Source: Spodoptera frugiperda | Taxonomy: Eukaryota; Arthropoda; Insecta; Lepidoptera; Noctuidae | Reading direction: 5' to 3' | DNA: 64,000 bases | Assembly (NCBI RefSeq): GCF_023101765.2 | Contig: NC_064212.1 | Span: forward strand, 8,246,001 to 8,310,000 | Shown here: positions 24,441-38,167 of the stretch, one piece after another | Position numbering within the stretch: position 1 is the first letter of the stretch | Layout of the letters: each line of letters begins with the position of its first letter | Notes under the pieces: generated by a model | Told to the model about the DNA's origin: nothing | Database searches by the model: none | What the model saw: only the letters and a program-made list of their open reading frames with translations | Position numbers and translations under genes: made by a program

Positions 24441-27400
24441 ATTAAGTTTGTGATTATTTTAAATTTTTGATGTATCAAGGAAGAAAGAAAAAGGAGAATT
24501 TAACTTCTACACAACGGAGGGGAATATTTTAATAAGGAGACAGCGTTAATTCTGTAATTACTCCTAAATAACTTGAGTAAAAGCTGTGTATGGTATAAGA
24601 GGTGGTTCCTCTTGTGAACATATGTATTTATTATTCAAAATTATACCATATACAAATATAATCCTCCCGGAATTACCGCGTGCGCACTGCGTGCCGCCAA
24701 AATATGAATTTCGTTTCATTTTCAGGTGTTAGGTAAATAGCAGCGAGGCTACCTACACCTACATTTTAGTGTGTGATAAAAATATATTTTTAATAAAGTT
24801 TTACGAGCAGCCGCAAGTAGCATTTCCTTCTTTATTATTTTAAATTATTCATATTGTCTGACGGGTACTGTCCGTTTTGGCAAATGTTCGCACATTCTTT
24901 GATGTATTTATAAATTTACGTCCAACTTGTTCGCGAGTTGGTTTGTGAGATTTACAGAAGTGAAATTAGGGGAATGTTTAAATTCTTCAACGTGAACGCG
25001 GAGCTGAAGTGGTGAAGCTTCGCTAATTAATGAAGCAGCTTCGCACGGCTGCGTCGGTAGCGTCGTGAATACTAATAATGACGATATTATTGTTTTACAC
25101 AGTTTTACGTCTTAATTCCAAAACTTTTAACATCAGATATCACAATAAATTACAGTCATTTTAATATAATAGAAATATTAAATCTTTGCGTAAACCAAAC
25201 GGTCCAAAATGGCGGTAATTGAATAAGATAAGATTAATATAAAGCCCTGTGTCTGAGTTTTCAATTCATAAAGTGGCACACTACGCCAGCGACAGAGCCC
25301 TTGCAAAGGACATCTCGTAGATTCATTATTAAAACCTGTGAATGAAATAAGAGCAGTCCGGCTGCTGAATCAGTGTGGCCATTCACAGTCTGCGAAACCA
25401 CTTAAAATTAAATTTAAAAAGGAATGTTTGTGTCGACGGAATTGTTCATTAATTTATACGGAACGTAAAATTTTAACAGCTCGCAATCTCTTGGAGATTT
25501 CAGTTAATTCTGTTGAAATCCGCAGTTTCCACACCACACCAGCAGGTGTTAAAATATAGGAAGCAACAAGGATATCTTAAATTTCCTCAGTTCCCCGCTA
25601 CCATTTTCCGCTCACGTGCAATTGTAATGTACTATGTAACTGATATGGACTAAGTTAAAACTATTTCCGACCAACAGCGAATTCTGTGCTCCACTCCGTA
25701 ATAACAAAACGAGAATAAGGCCATAACGAAATAATATTTTTGATACAATAACAATACTTTGTTTAGAAATCTCCCCTACTAAAACACTCTTATGGAGGGG
25801 TATTTTGGCCACACTAGTGCCTTGAAAAAGATGGATAATTATTGTTGTTTCTCAATATCTTTTACGACGAAATAAAATACATACTTTGTTTATTATACCC
25901 ACAAGAGATCGGTCGGAGAAAAAGAGTCCTTGTTGTTTATTGGTTATGATTTATTATTGCTGTTATGGGATACTGTGTTGCAATTTTAAATACAGTTGTA
26001 ATAAATTCTATAGCGCTGCGACGACTCGCGGTGCAAATGAAAAACCGTAAGATATATGTAATGCACGAATGTCATACATTATTCTACTTAAATGCTATAT
26101 ATCATATCCGCGTAAACAAGGTACATTCTGTGTGCTATAAATTTCTCGTACTTTTTTAAGAAAATGTATTTTGAATTTCATTTAGAGGTGTATAAGTTAT
26201 ATTTAGCTGGCGAAGTATTCTCTTTGTGTTGAACTTTATAAAATAGTTCATAGAATACAAAGTACTGTTAAATTAGAATTTTGAACATTTCGAAAACTTT
26301 TCACTGTTTTAGGTGGACTGAAACGTACAAACATCTTGTACATTTGGAGTGAAATAAACACTTACGTTGCTAGCTGTCGGATTTTATTAGAATTTTCTGT
26401 TCCTGGGTGAATAATAAAACCCGGAACACTATCGGCAGCCAGTCTGTGTGACATATGTTTGACCGATGTGAAGCAAAAAATATCTATGAAAAGCTCACGA
26501 ACAGTTATATCCATTAAAGTTTTTCAATCGACAGGTTTTCAAAAAGTGAACTAGCTACCAGATATAAAAATGTAGTTGTGTAACCTCCTGACTAGTACAT
26601 ACTTTAGTGTACCCTTAAATACAAGTCACTTGGCACTTGACAACCTTTTTAAAACACTTGGTGAAATGTTAGCTTTAAGCAGGTGTACCAATAAACGATG
26701 TCTTGGAAAGCATTTCAGCTCACGTTCCCGGCAAGTCGTAACACCGCGGCACTTCGCTTATATGAAATACCGCCTTTATGGTTACTTATTGCTACGAATA
26801 TGATCGCCATGCTGAGCATTTATATATTTTTTTTCTACGATTTTCTGTTGCCAAGACGGGTTTTATCGTGTTGTAACCATAAAATACATTGTAACTACGC
26901 ATGTAATGTAGCATATAGTAAACATATATTCGTGGTCATCTTGTTAGGTAAACACGTTCTTGTCATAGCAATATAGTACTTCGATTCCTGTTTATAAAGA
27001 AGCTTTTTAGTAATTCGGTCAAGTACTTTGATGTGTTCGGAAGGTCAATTTACAACTAAAACGTTTCCCTTTTACTGGGATCATGTAGGTGTTCTTTCTA
27101 TCCTGTCTACTTTATATAAGTAATATAGAGTTAGGTCAGTCACTAACTAAAGTGGATAGGTCGCTGTACCTAATGCGGTTGTTACGCTCGGATATATTGG
27201 GGATTCGTTAGATTAATAGAAGTATTTAAAACGTGCTCTCCTTTTACGAAGTCGAGGCTTCAGAATACGGAATTAATGTTGACTAAATGCGCTTTCAGCT
27301 CGGCTCACATACATCGAGCGTGACTCCTCGAGCCGCTGATACAATTCTAACTTCTCTACCGAGCCAGAGAGCTTAGACATGTAAAATATGAGCGTTTTGT

Positions 27401-27740
27401 ATATGTTATTGCGCGTGGAAATTGCTAAAATTTTTGCAAGTGAACAAGTCGTTGTATGATTCCTAAATCTGTTTGCCTTATCTAGAAGTTTCCCGATTTA
27501 TGTCCTTGGGTGTTGTTGCATTTGTTTTACTATAGTCTCAGGATCCGTATTTTATCCTTCGCCCATAAAACGTACATATCGTTGCAAGAAGCCTTAAATT
27601 TTCAGAGTTTATGTGGCAACAAATACTACTAAAGTTTTGTTACATATTTCTATAAAGCCAACCACTTGCATAGATTTGTAAGTTGAACAGCATAAATTTT
27701 GAATCAGATTTTGCGTTTTATCAAACTTGTGTGTTTAATC

Positions 27741-27855
27741 GCCGTACACAGAGCCATTTAATGGTTACTTAATTCAGTCCTTAGCATTGTTTTTCAAACA
27801 AAATTGTTACTAAGGAATCGTTTAATTAAATATCAAATATCTCTGCAAGTAATCT
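27741..27855. mobile_element. Short MITE, copy 2 (eroded right end)
   Basis: The left part GCCGTACACAGAG, TTTAATGGTTACTTAATTCA and GTCCTTAGCATTG aligns base for base with the element at 12025. The interior AAAATTGTTACTAAGGAATC also aligns. The right inverted repeat appears to have lost about seven bases, leaving CTCTGCAAGTAATCT. Confidence 0.6.
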
Positions 27856-30800
27856 CAGTACACAATTTATTCGTAACAATGATAAATACCAGTGAAAATC
27901 TTGTCCATGTCATAATTTCACAAGATACTTTTTATCTTACTCCATAAAGTAGCTCTCTACAAAAGTACCCGTTGTACTTGTGTAATGTGCACATACTCCG
28001 CTGTAAAAGCAGCCGGTAACATGTTTTGTTCTTCTCTCCATTCTTTGAACATGTACTTGTCTGGAACTCTTCCGTCCAAGTTTATTCTTGTGTGAGAAAG
28101 CAACATAAACAACTTTGAAGAATCGTTATTAAAACACATGAAAATAGTTGTTTTCGAGCCCAAACGCAGGTCATAGGTGATTTATACGCAGGCGTCCAGA
28201 TGATAAATAGGTACACAATGTAAGTGGTAATTTATAGATATGTGATAAATCAATGCGAGTCTCTGAGGCACAAGCACACGAAGGTGAACGAATCAATCAT
28301 GATAAATTATGCCGTGTGCTGGCGTCCAAACGCTCATTCCACTACGGATTCAACGCTCGGACATAAATGCAAAAAATACTCTACCACAAAAAATATCTTT
28401 CATGTTTAGCTAAAAAATCAATGTAACTTTTTATGTAGCGTGACACGAATGTTTTCGATATAAATATAAAAATCTTTAATAATTCGCGGCTTAGTTTTTG
28501 CGGATGAAAGATTTTTCTTTTACAAGCATACATTTTTTATGACTAGGCGATTTCGGACAAATGAGATACGTTTTGCACTATTGGTGCCTAGAGGAGAATG
28601 AAATAAAGTTGTTGAGGAGAGAAACACAAAGAAATAGTTAGTAGGGTGCTCCCTCGCGGCAAATGCCGTCGACAGGTGTGGAGCGCGGCTAATGTGCGCG
28701 TGACTACTCAACAATGACTTGGGGGAAGTGATATAACTTTATTCCGTGCTGTTTTCCGAACCAACTCCGTTTTTATAAAAATATATTCATATAAATTATT
28801 TATGAATTGAACATTATCAAGCTGACACTTATTTTCCTGCGTAGATTTCAGAAAAATTGGGTTGAAACGATTTTATCCGGAGAATGTCTTGCAATATGTT
28901 ACAGTTTATACACAGTTGCACTCTTTAATCTGGTTACTTTAGTGTGCATTTCGGCTTGAGCTCACGGTGAAATCAATTCCAGGTGTGCTGGTAAAACGGT
29001 GCTCTTTCCGCACAAAATGAAAATTCACGCAAACGAAACACGTCCTTATTGTTTATAGGAGACACGTACCTTATTTGGTGCAAAGCGTTGTTCATGATGA
29101 CTTGAATGTGTTTACGTATTACAAACTTGATAGCGTATCTACTTTAACAAATCTAGTTTTCGTCCAATACACGAGGGTTTATGTACGAGACAAGGTTTTT
29201 GTAAATAAATAGTTGTTAGCTGTAGGTCCCGATTCGTCGTTCAATCAAATTTGTATTCTACAAACATGATTACAGAATAGGGATCACATTAAACCTCAGT
29301 ACTTTCGTTTTGTTTACCTGCCTACCTCTTGTTGTTTATAAATACATAGATACATAAGTAGGTTAACTTGGCGCAGTAACAATGTAAGCTGTCTACTAAA
29401 CTTAAACTAACGCCTCGGTACATATGACTTGATATATTTCTTAAATATATTTCTCGCGAATATCAACAAAGGGGAACTCGTATTACTGAACGTTCAGGGA
29501 GCCGGCGTGACTGACGGCGCTTGACGTAAACTGTAGTACCCCGAGATTGCTACAAATCGCTTCCTGTTATATTGACATTGTTCTTGTGTCAATGTATTTC
29601 GTTTACACACTAAAATACCTTCATATATGTCTAAAAAGCAATATTGGGAGCGTTCTGTGTGACGTTCGGTGATGTGGTTGTATGTCAAAGTTGCGTTTAT
29701 TAAGGATTTTTTTTCGTTCCATAGTGCCGAATAGAAAATATTTCAGCTTTCGGCAGAGTAGAGTAATATTTATCGTTATTGTTCGTACCGCATGTAAGTG
29801 ATTAATGTTTTAGTTTTTCTTATTTTGCGCGGCGTACTCTGCGGCTCTACTGGCCTGGCGGACTAATTACAAAGAAACGTTGTTCCAAATAAAAGAACAA
29901 TTTTTAATATGTTGCCACGGTTTGAAAGTTTTTGAGTGAAATTTGATTTTGTAGGCTTCCGTTCTCTCTTCTTTTGACAAACCAAAGAGTGTGTGATGTG
30001 TAACTCTATTGATAGGTTGCCAGGCGAGGCGACGTTTCCCGAACAGAATATAAACGTTGCTTTTTCGGATATTGCGTGATGTCCGACCGATAGAAGTGTC
30101 TTTGTTTCATTCCGAACACAACGTGGTAATCAAAACAATCGTGTTTCGTTCTATCTTTCCACCCATCTTTCACTTTTTTGCGGACAGGCTTAGTACAGTT
30201 TTTTGTTCAGATTCGTCGCTGTTTTTGTGACGACACATTTGGGTCTTTTGCGTAACCATATGTAACAGTCGAGGCTTAGATATTCTTTCCTTATGGTTTG
30301 TATAAAAGAGTGATTTACACGTATGTTTTACCACAATCCTACGCCCAGGTGGCTTACTTACTCGCTATTACGAAGGGATTTTCCCCTAAACCCACAATTT
30401 TATTCATGGTCATGAATAATTACAAGACTATGAATGCGTAGGCATCTATACCGACGATAAAGCGGTTGGAAACAGTTTGTCGCGTCGGTGAATGCACGCT
30501 ACATCGAAGCTGCGGTGCAGACGATTATTTGAGGAGATAAAAAAAGTCGATGGCGAGATTGCATTTATATAAAGTCCGTTGCAATTGCGTCGCAACGAGC
30601 GGTTATTTTCTTAGGCAATTCCGATTATCTTTCCGCGGCGAATCATTAGGGGCCATCCGGGGCTTAGCGCGACATTGCGGATTATGCTCCCATCTACTAG
30701 TAGATAGTTTTTAGCTCGCTTCTCTTCTAGATTATTTCTTTTATTAGGTCTGTGTTTTTCTTCAGCAATGTTTTATTATTTCAAAACGTCAGCTATAACG

Positions 30801-33800
30801 TAGGTAAGTGGTCCGAGGCGCCACGTTATGACTGTCCCGTGGAGATATTGTTCGGCATTGAACTCAGATCTATTTGTGATGGAATGAGGGTTTTCGTACT
30901 TGTTTCCGTTCCCTTTTTTATTGGGAGGTCTCTGTTTTGGTTATATACACACGATTCCATCGGGATTTTATTTTGATGTGATTTTTCGTGGAAACGCGGT
31001 CACTTCGGCGATAGCAAAACGATTTATAAAAAATACTGGAACATATGTAGTAACATTTTATTTTTGTTAGAATGCAATTTTGCGTCCATGTATAAACTAG
31101 ACGTGCTATTCAGGGTTGCCAAGAATCGTGGATACATTTATGTGATAAATTATTTAGATTTGTAACGTGAAATGACAAGCCCAAATTAAATGCAAAACCA
31201 TTGCACATGTTTAAGCAGAAAATATGAAGCCTATTTATAGGCGACAGGTTTCGACAGTGTGATGAGCGCAGTGGTTGAATGTGTGTATTATAGTATTTTG
31301 AACGAGTAACAATGGGAATTAAAATAGCATCGTTCATGGATCTAGGCGGTGACGATGTGTTGGTTCAAAAGCTTTCACCGCACGTAATTTATTACCATGT
31401 TTTGCTGCTAGATCCATAAATAAAGAGTAACCACTTAAAAGCTATGTACAATGTTTGAATAATAGTATTACAAGGAGGCTCTTAAAACAACCTCTTATTT
31501 CGAGTCCCCTAACAATTATTGGTTTAACAGAAAATATCGAATCGAAGCTTAGTTTTATTTTCCAAGTTTTTTTATGTTGTTATTTGAAACGATGGACGAT
31601 ACGATGTTTCGTCGAATGTTAATGTTTTCGCTATGAACAGCGAAATATATTTGTGTAACGTTATAGGAAAATTGTATATTTTCGAAGCTATGGCTATTAC
31701 ACTTATCGTTTTAAGGCACATCAAACATAAACAACATAGTAGCTGTTTATGATTTTGAAAACCAACCAGATACCAACAGATAACATATAGGTACTTTAGG
31801 ATATAAATAAGTCACCAATGTTAACTTCTTGACCAATAAAGCACTCTTGTTTGCAAACAATGTTTAAAATAAATATTATTAAGTTAAAGTTGCTGTATGT
31901 TCCCGAAAAAAGATAAAAGGCCAATATTTTCCAAAACCTAACTTATCTGTTATTCATAAATTTCATGATATTAGTGGGAGGTGTACAGTGTACAATAAAT
32001 ATCTCCATTGTGTACGTAAAGTACCTACAAAGATCCAAATATTCTGGTCGACATATTCCATAACTCCAATATCTTCCTTTTACTAACCCTAAACATTCGT
32101 AAAGTGCCTTCCTAAACATCTTTTGTCCATAAAAAATGTATTATTAAAGGCCTCTCTTTGTATACAAGCCAACGGTAGCCAATCGGCCGAGGTATTCGTA
32201 AGCCAACATTCCTTACTACACATTATACCTATGTACCTATACAATTTCTAAGTTCCTGGATAATATTGCACTTGCATACTATGTACTGTATACTCGTATA
32301 ACTATTGTATAAGTAGGACGGTTTATGTTAGGGTTTATAGCTGTTCTCGGGAGGCCTCAGGATACAACAGCCAAATCCTTTCCTCGGTTGAAAATTTTTG
32401 TATAAAATCATCATATACTATGTACCCTAAGAGACTCGTATCTCCAAAACCCTTCTTAAGCCCGCTGAGCACTTATGTGGTTTACTCCGAAACTTATTTA
32501 CATTGAATAATACGTATTATCTGCTGTATGAACGAAATTACAAGTGTTTTGAAGAACTGGCTTTAGTTAGAGCTGGGCCTTACTCAGACGTAAAGGTGAC
32601 CCCAGTCAATGAGACGGCTGCTAAAGGGGATACGGGCTGTCTACAATCTACAGCGGCCAGCTTCTAGTTTAGGTTTTTCTTTCAAGTGTATTTGTACGTT
32701 AGATCAGTAACTGCCTTTGCTCTTATTTACGTAGGCATTGAATACAAAATGCCTTGTTTATTTTTCTTCTTACACAAGGCCTCGTCTGTGAAAACTGTTG
32801 TATAGTTTCCACTCATTACGCGCTGTTCATTTGTTCTAGCTCTATTGATTTTGCACAATTTAACCGAGTTTGCAGTTAAGTCGTGACTTAATTTTAAAGA
32901 TTTGGGAATCAAATTCTGTCCCTTTTTAATCGGCTTTCGTATTTCTGTGAAGATATTGAACGATGATTTTCCTATATATTATATAGATAGGATTATGTTC
33001 TCTTTTGTTACAAATTTTCATTGTATTTTCTTTCCTTTCAGGTAAGCTTGGATTGACTCGTGCCTCAGCTTGAGTGAGTACGTTTAGTATTCTATGTATA
33101 CCGAAACATTACGTTGAACAAAATGAGATGGTCTGTAAATAAGGCACCTACCTACTATGTGTCTTCGTTTTGGAACGAAAACACGTATCATATTATGTTA
33201 TAGTTGAGGATTTGATACCGAAATATTTTTCTACGTTTAATCTTGGTTTTCTTCGAAGAATAAAACTCACATAAAAAGTATTTTTCTCACAGCCTGTTCG
33301 AGCAATTTAATCATCACTTAGTACATTGTGTACACTACCGCCACAAATCACTGTTTTTCTACCGCCGGTTCTCGTCGTCTTTGTCACCGACAAAAAATAG
33401 GTTTGACATTCGACATGATAACTCGCTTAGGGCGTGAGGGCTTATTACGTTCCGTGCTAAATATCATGGTAGAATACTGATCTTGTTTGTCTTACGCGAC
33501 GTCGGAGCTGCTAACGCAATTAAACATGGTAGCTGGCAAGCTATGAAATGAATAATTCTGCCTTTGATATCTATGACATCACAGGTCGTATATTTAGTAT
33601 AGCCGGGAGATAGCGACGATCGATCTGCGCTGTCCCTGTCGCCTTCTCGGACAGAATTCCGCCTAGTAAGCAGTAAAAATAAATGACGGCAAACAGGGTT
33701 GGGTAGGTACTGGGTAGTATGTACGACGAAACGTTAACAGGTCGATTATACGAGGCCATCGAGCGCGTAGCTACTTGAGTGATCCCGGAGCACTCCGGTC

Positions 33801-34544
33801 GCGTGCCTAATGACGGGTCACGCATTTAAACAGCCGCTCTGTTCCCAGCCAATCGGTTATTCCAATAAAATAGCTACACTCATATGGAATTCATTTGAAT
33901 ATAGTGTTTTTCATTGGTTTTCCTTATCTAGTAAAAGTAGAAATAATAAGGAAATGTGTACGTAATTAAAAATTCCAAATGAACGCAATGGCCCGTGCCC
34001 GCGGTGCAGTAGTTAGCGCGGGAGAGAACATATGCACGTGAGGCTCTAACTATCACTTTGTTTCAGCTTATGAAGTTATTTTTATTTTATTATTCACTTT
34101 TACACCTGCATTGGCTATATGCAGTAGTGTATGTTTGCGTACGCGATACATTACTGTAAGGTTAGAGCTGATTTATTCTGGGCATGAATAACAGCATTCG
34201 TGGCAGTATTGCAGCTGTACACACCTACATAGTACATAGTATTTTATGTCGGCACACCTTTACCTATACCAGTTTCCAATTGTGCACGGCTAGGTGATGT
34301 GAATAAGTAAGCGTGTTGCTTACATTTGTGGCCGTAAAGGTAGCACTTTCATACATAGTGTTTTATTGTACACTTGTACCGCGGACACACCAACGCCATG
34401 TTATGAGAAACCATTTGTTAATGTCGAATAGAGATGTTTAATATGTTTTGCAAATAGCTTAGGCGTGTTGCCAAAATGTTAACAGAATAGAAAACTTATT
34501 CGTACCAAGCGGACGCACAACTTCTAAGTACTTACAGTAAATAA

Positions 34545-34994
34545 GTGCACTCACTTTGTGCTCTCTTATTTAACCAGAATGTGGTACAGTTTCATTTCCT
34601 TATTGCACTTCTAATAAAATATCTCCTCTATAAGGTACATCTTAGCGTCCTTCTTCTAACAATGTCGCCTTACAAACGACTAAATAACAAGCCCCGTATC
34701 TCCTCAAGATCAGCTGAAAATCAAAATGCCGAAAAAAATGTCGATTCATTTCAAGATAATGAATGGAGTTCAGCAATTCATTGTCCGTGGGAAATAATTA
34801 ACTGGCTGACTCGACATAAATCGAAGCATCCCCAACTGGAAGTCCGAAGATTATGCAAAGTTATAATCCTCCTGTTGCCTACAACCTTTGTGTCAACGGC
34901 ATTAAGAATAAATCTTAAACCATTTAGCCTGCGGAGTGGTTTACTTCAAGATATAATTTTTAAAGTAGAGAGCACTTCTCTTAATTTGTTGTAG
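34545..34994 (+). other. Longest open frame in the window, function unknown
   Basis: A 149-codon frame starts at GTG; the first ATG is at 34662 (110 codons, beginning MSPYKRLNNK). The part from ATG has a hydrophilic N-terminus with many Asn, Ser and charged residues, then SAIHCPWEIINWLTRHKSKH, then a hydrophobic stretch. I do not recognise it. At this base composition a stop-free run of this length is somewhat rare but not decisive, and I see no convincing splice sites or repeat similarity. It could be a chance frame, an orphan gene or a remnant. Confidence 0.15.
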
Positions 34995-36350
34995 TCGCTT
35001 GAGATAATTTATATAAAGCTAACAATCCTTTTAGTGTGTACATTATAATTTGGGCGGTGCAAGCGGGCAGCGCGAGTTTAGCGCGGTCGTCATTGTTTTC
35101 AGGCGGTAATTTATATTGTGCTTTAGGAAATTAGCGAGGCGGCCGCCACAGGCTCAGGTGCCACCGCGCGCCATTACCGACCAGATTTACTCCACAGATC
35201 TCGCTCTGCTGAGACAAGTAATTTGTTGTGTAATTATTACAGCTCATTAAAAATGTATTAACTACGATCCCTTTATTTAATTTTAGAAACAGATGGACTC
35301 GTCGGGACTTGTTTCGTGGCACAGATTTAGTCTGTGTATTCTTACTTCGCAATTTCAGAGAAGTGTTGTTTGAAAATTAAAAGTTAAATCAATTATTCGG
35401 TCTGTTGAGTAATTACTCATTAATTAGCGATTCTGGCGTGATCGTGTTCTCTGTTATTAACTGTTTAATGTTGATATCAATTAACCAATATTAAAAACTA
35501 TCTGCAAACCGTCCATTGTCGAAATGAACACAATTTACTTTTGTGTTGTGTTCGGTGTGAATGGTAAGGCATATAATTATGTTCGCAATTCCAGTAAATC
35601 GCGAAGCATCATTGAGTATAATTAGGTGTTATTGAAAAGTGTGAAGGGAAATTAGTCTCTGGTAAGTGGTACTCGTGAATTTCATAAATGAATTTCCGAG
35701 ATTATTGAATTTGATCCCCGGAGGTGGAACGAGCCCGGAGGGATGTTAGGTTACACAATGTTTGTAAGACTCAAAGACCACAAAGACTAGCGGTTCGTAA
35801 ACGGGGTATAAAAACTTCATAAAATAATATGTCCGCCAGTTGTTTTTGTCGTGTATGAGCGCGCCGGCGTTTTGCAAAATTTCAGTGCGTTTTAATACGA
35901 ATCTCTTTTTCCTCTTTTTAGCGGTAATGGTGACAGCCTCCGAGTTTTCCCCGACGACCATTTATAACGAGTTTTAATCGCGACACGGAAATTAGTTATA
36001 TTACGCGTCTATCCGGGCTGCCGACTATATTATATGGTTATTAACTCCGACGCGAGTCACGAGCCCGGGGGTGCACCGCGGCCTAAATGAAACACGATAA
36101 TTATGCCTCTTGAATGAAACGACTACCAACTTTCACGGCCCATCCAATTAATACACCTCATAACTGAATATAGCCTTATTATTTGGTGATATAACGGAGC
36201 TGTGATGTTCCTATAGAAAATATATGCGTATGACTGGCGCAGATTTTTCCATCGAATATTCTGGTGTCCCGGCGGATGAAACTAGGTTGGTACCTAGGTT
36301 TAGGAAAACTAGTGCAAAGAATACGAGAATTTTTGATCTGTACTTCAGTG

Positions 36351-36356
36351 TTTAAT
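36351..36356 (-). terminator. Candidate ATTAAA polyadenylation signal of the nested gene
   Basis: On the minus strand ATTAAA occurs about 66 bases after the stop codon at 36422-36424. ATTAAA is the commonest variant of AATAAA. The placement is plausible but not tested. Confidence 0.35.
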
Positions 36357-36421
36357 GCGTTCAAAAACTAGTCAATGTTGGGGTTGGGATGTAATAAAAC
36401 TAGGATAGTCGAAATAGTATT

Positions 36422-36580
36422 TTAATCTGCTTTCTTGATGTTAAGTAATGTATACACACAGAAGAAGTTATTTATTTTATTAAAAGACATGGTCTTGAAC
36501 GCGTAGCGGCCATAAAAGAAACTTGTTCCCAAAAATACCTTGGTTTTCCCTAAAAAGTCGAGGTGTATCTCGTACTGGCC
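36422..36580 (-). CDS. Nested secreted MD-2/GM2AP-like protein gene, exon 3 (terminal)
   Basis: The exon follows a GCACAG acceptor and encodes residues 152-203 of the proposed protein, ending in TAA. It begins GQYEIHLDFL, contains TSFFYGRYAFKTMSF and a cysteine at residue 192, and ends NIKKAD. The intron before it is 77 bp (36657-36581, GTAAGA...CACAG) and the junction is phase 0. A G-x-Y segment just after a cysteine, then a second G-x-Y-x-F segment near the C-terminus, is the layout of MD-2-related lipid-recognition, CheA/CheB and DUF1091-type insect proteins. The open frame that reads straight through the intron to 36550 gives unrelated residues and is an artefact. Confidence 0.7.
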   Translation of the reverse strand, partial: GQYEIHLDFLGKTKVFLGTSFFYGRYAFKTMSFNKINNFFCVYTLLNIKKAD

Positions 36581-36657
36581 CTGTGCATAAAATGACGTTT
36601 AATTTTATGTTCGCTACCTTTCTCTGAAATTAGTTGATACTTATCTGAATATCTTAC

Positions 36658-37032
36658 CTTGTTAACTTTGCAATTCTTAGTCAAATTGAACGAATCAACG
36701 AGAACGGGCCCCATAACAAAATGTTCGCAGGGCTTGTTCAAAGCATAGTTCCACAACTTTTTTGTGACGTTGTTGGTTATCGTGCTAACCACAATTTTTG
36801 CCTGTTTGAAATGGAAATTAGTTACTAAAATATGTGATAGACTAGATAGTTTTTTTAATGAAACATTTTTAATTAAACCACCTACCGAGGTAGCCGGGCA
36901 GTCCTTGGGAAAATCCAACGAGAACACTACGTCGGATTTATTTTGTGAACTCTTGATTTCAAACTTGCCGCACTCGCCCTGTTTGGGACCTTTACATTCT
37001 TCAAACTTTTCCCATTCTATTTGGTATGGACC
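36658..37032 (-). CDS. Nested secreted MD-2/GM2AP-like protein gene, exon 2
   Basis: The exon has 125 codons (residues 27-151), with acceptor AATTCTAG|GGT at 37033/37032 and donor AAG|GTAAGA at 36658/36657. Both junctions are phase 0. It begins GPYQIEWEKFEECKGPKQGE. Cysteines fall at residues 39, 47, 71, 128 and 147; with the one in exon 3 this makes six, enough for three disulfides. N-glycosylation sequons occur at 57, 82, 114 and 142. The segment NKPCEHFVMGPVL followed by NLTKNCKVNK leads into the G-x-Y motif of exon 3. I infer a secreted lipid- or hydrophobic-ligand-binding protein. The exact family is uncertain. It lies antisense within the large CadN intron. Confidence 0.75.
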
Positions 37033-38167
37033 CTAGAATTTAACACAAGGGTGTAATTAAAATTATCCACTCGTTCTCTAGTTACATTTTCTTTATTGGC
37101 CATCTCGTGAATTTGGAAGATAATTTAAATTGTTTCGGTGTGTCGCAAGTGGGGTTTGATTTACTTTCAAGTTGTAATAATAGACGAAGAGTATTTTGCG
37201 AGACTGGTATTTAAATATATTCAAATGGATTAGTTCTTAATAAATTCCATTTGTTAGTTGAGTAGACCAAAGGGAAAGAAATCAACAGGAGTTCTGATTT
37301 AGACACGTAATTAGGTGTGAATAGATATACCTACACCATTGATAGATCAGTGAGGTGAGCAAATGTTCGGGATGGCGGATATTCCTTTGTCAAAACTAGA
37401 GACACGCTTGACTGAATCAATGATATCTATCCGTATTTTGGTACTGAAGTTTGATAACGTATTAATTAAATGGCGTTATAGGGCAAAATGAACGGTCATT
37501 GTATGGGTTTATGAATTTGAACTCTAAACTTAAACCAATAAAGTGGCTTGTTTGATGCCCCAGGAATCCCAATACCTTTGATCTACAAATACGCTCAACG
37601 GATATTATCACTCTAGGTACCTATAGAAGACTTTATTGAGTTTGCAGTTGAAGAAGAAGAGCGGTTACGAAGCGAATATTCAGAATTTTATAAATACCAC
37701 TTGTAGTGAAACTAAGTAATTGATTTCTAGAAATGCTTACCTACGTGACTTGTAATACAAATTCCAAGCGTAGTTGAAATAGACTTAGTTCTATGAATTA
37801 AATAAAAATAGCTAGACAAGTAAAGAGCGAGAATTTGTGTTTTATCTGAAAAAATACACCTGCGCGTCGGTATATTGGTATCGTATCTTCTGAATTGCTT
37901 TATACACAGTTAACGCACCGTCGGCTTAACGCGCTCCTGCGCTGTCAAGAAAAATAAATTATTGGTGTACCGGGAGCCTCGCGGTTAGCTCGGGGACGGC
38001 ACACGCCGAGAGCCACGGCGCTGCGCCGCGAGGTAAACGTGCCGATGTGTTAATGGCAAACCGTTCCCCAGCCTGAACTAAATGTCCGAGAACATTCCCC
38101 GTGCACATATCTTACCCGGCTAATACGAACCTCTGACTCGGTAATAAGCCGTGCTATATCTACTTAC
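37033..38167 (-). other. Intron 1 of the nested gene (1135 bp)
   Basis: On the minus strand it starts GTAAGT and ends AATTCTAG. It is AT-rich apart from a GC-rich multi-stem segment at 37977-38033: an 8-bp outer stem CCTCGCGG/CCGCGAGG with 5-bp stems inside. No coding segment is seen. Confidence 0.65.

Larger units (their letters stand above)
16007..36421 (+). other. CadN: Large CadN intron, proximal part
   Basis: This is AT-rich intronic sequence after the last visible CadN exon. I found a decayed reverse-transcriptase fragment (24255), a MITE copy (27741) and an unsupported open frame (34545). Patches of higher GC occur near 17690-17870, 22620-22690 and 35050-35180 without recognisable coding content; they may be regulatory. 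Elsewhere in this span I see nothing I can name. Confidence 0.55.
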
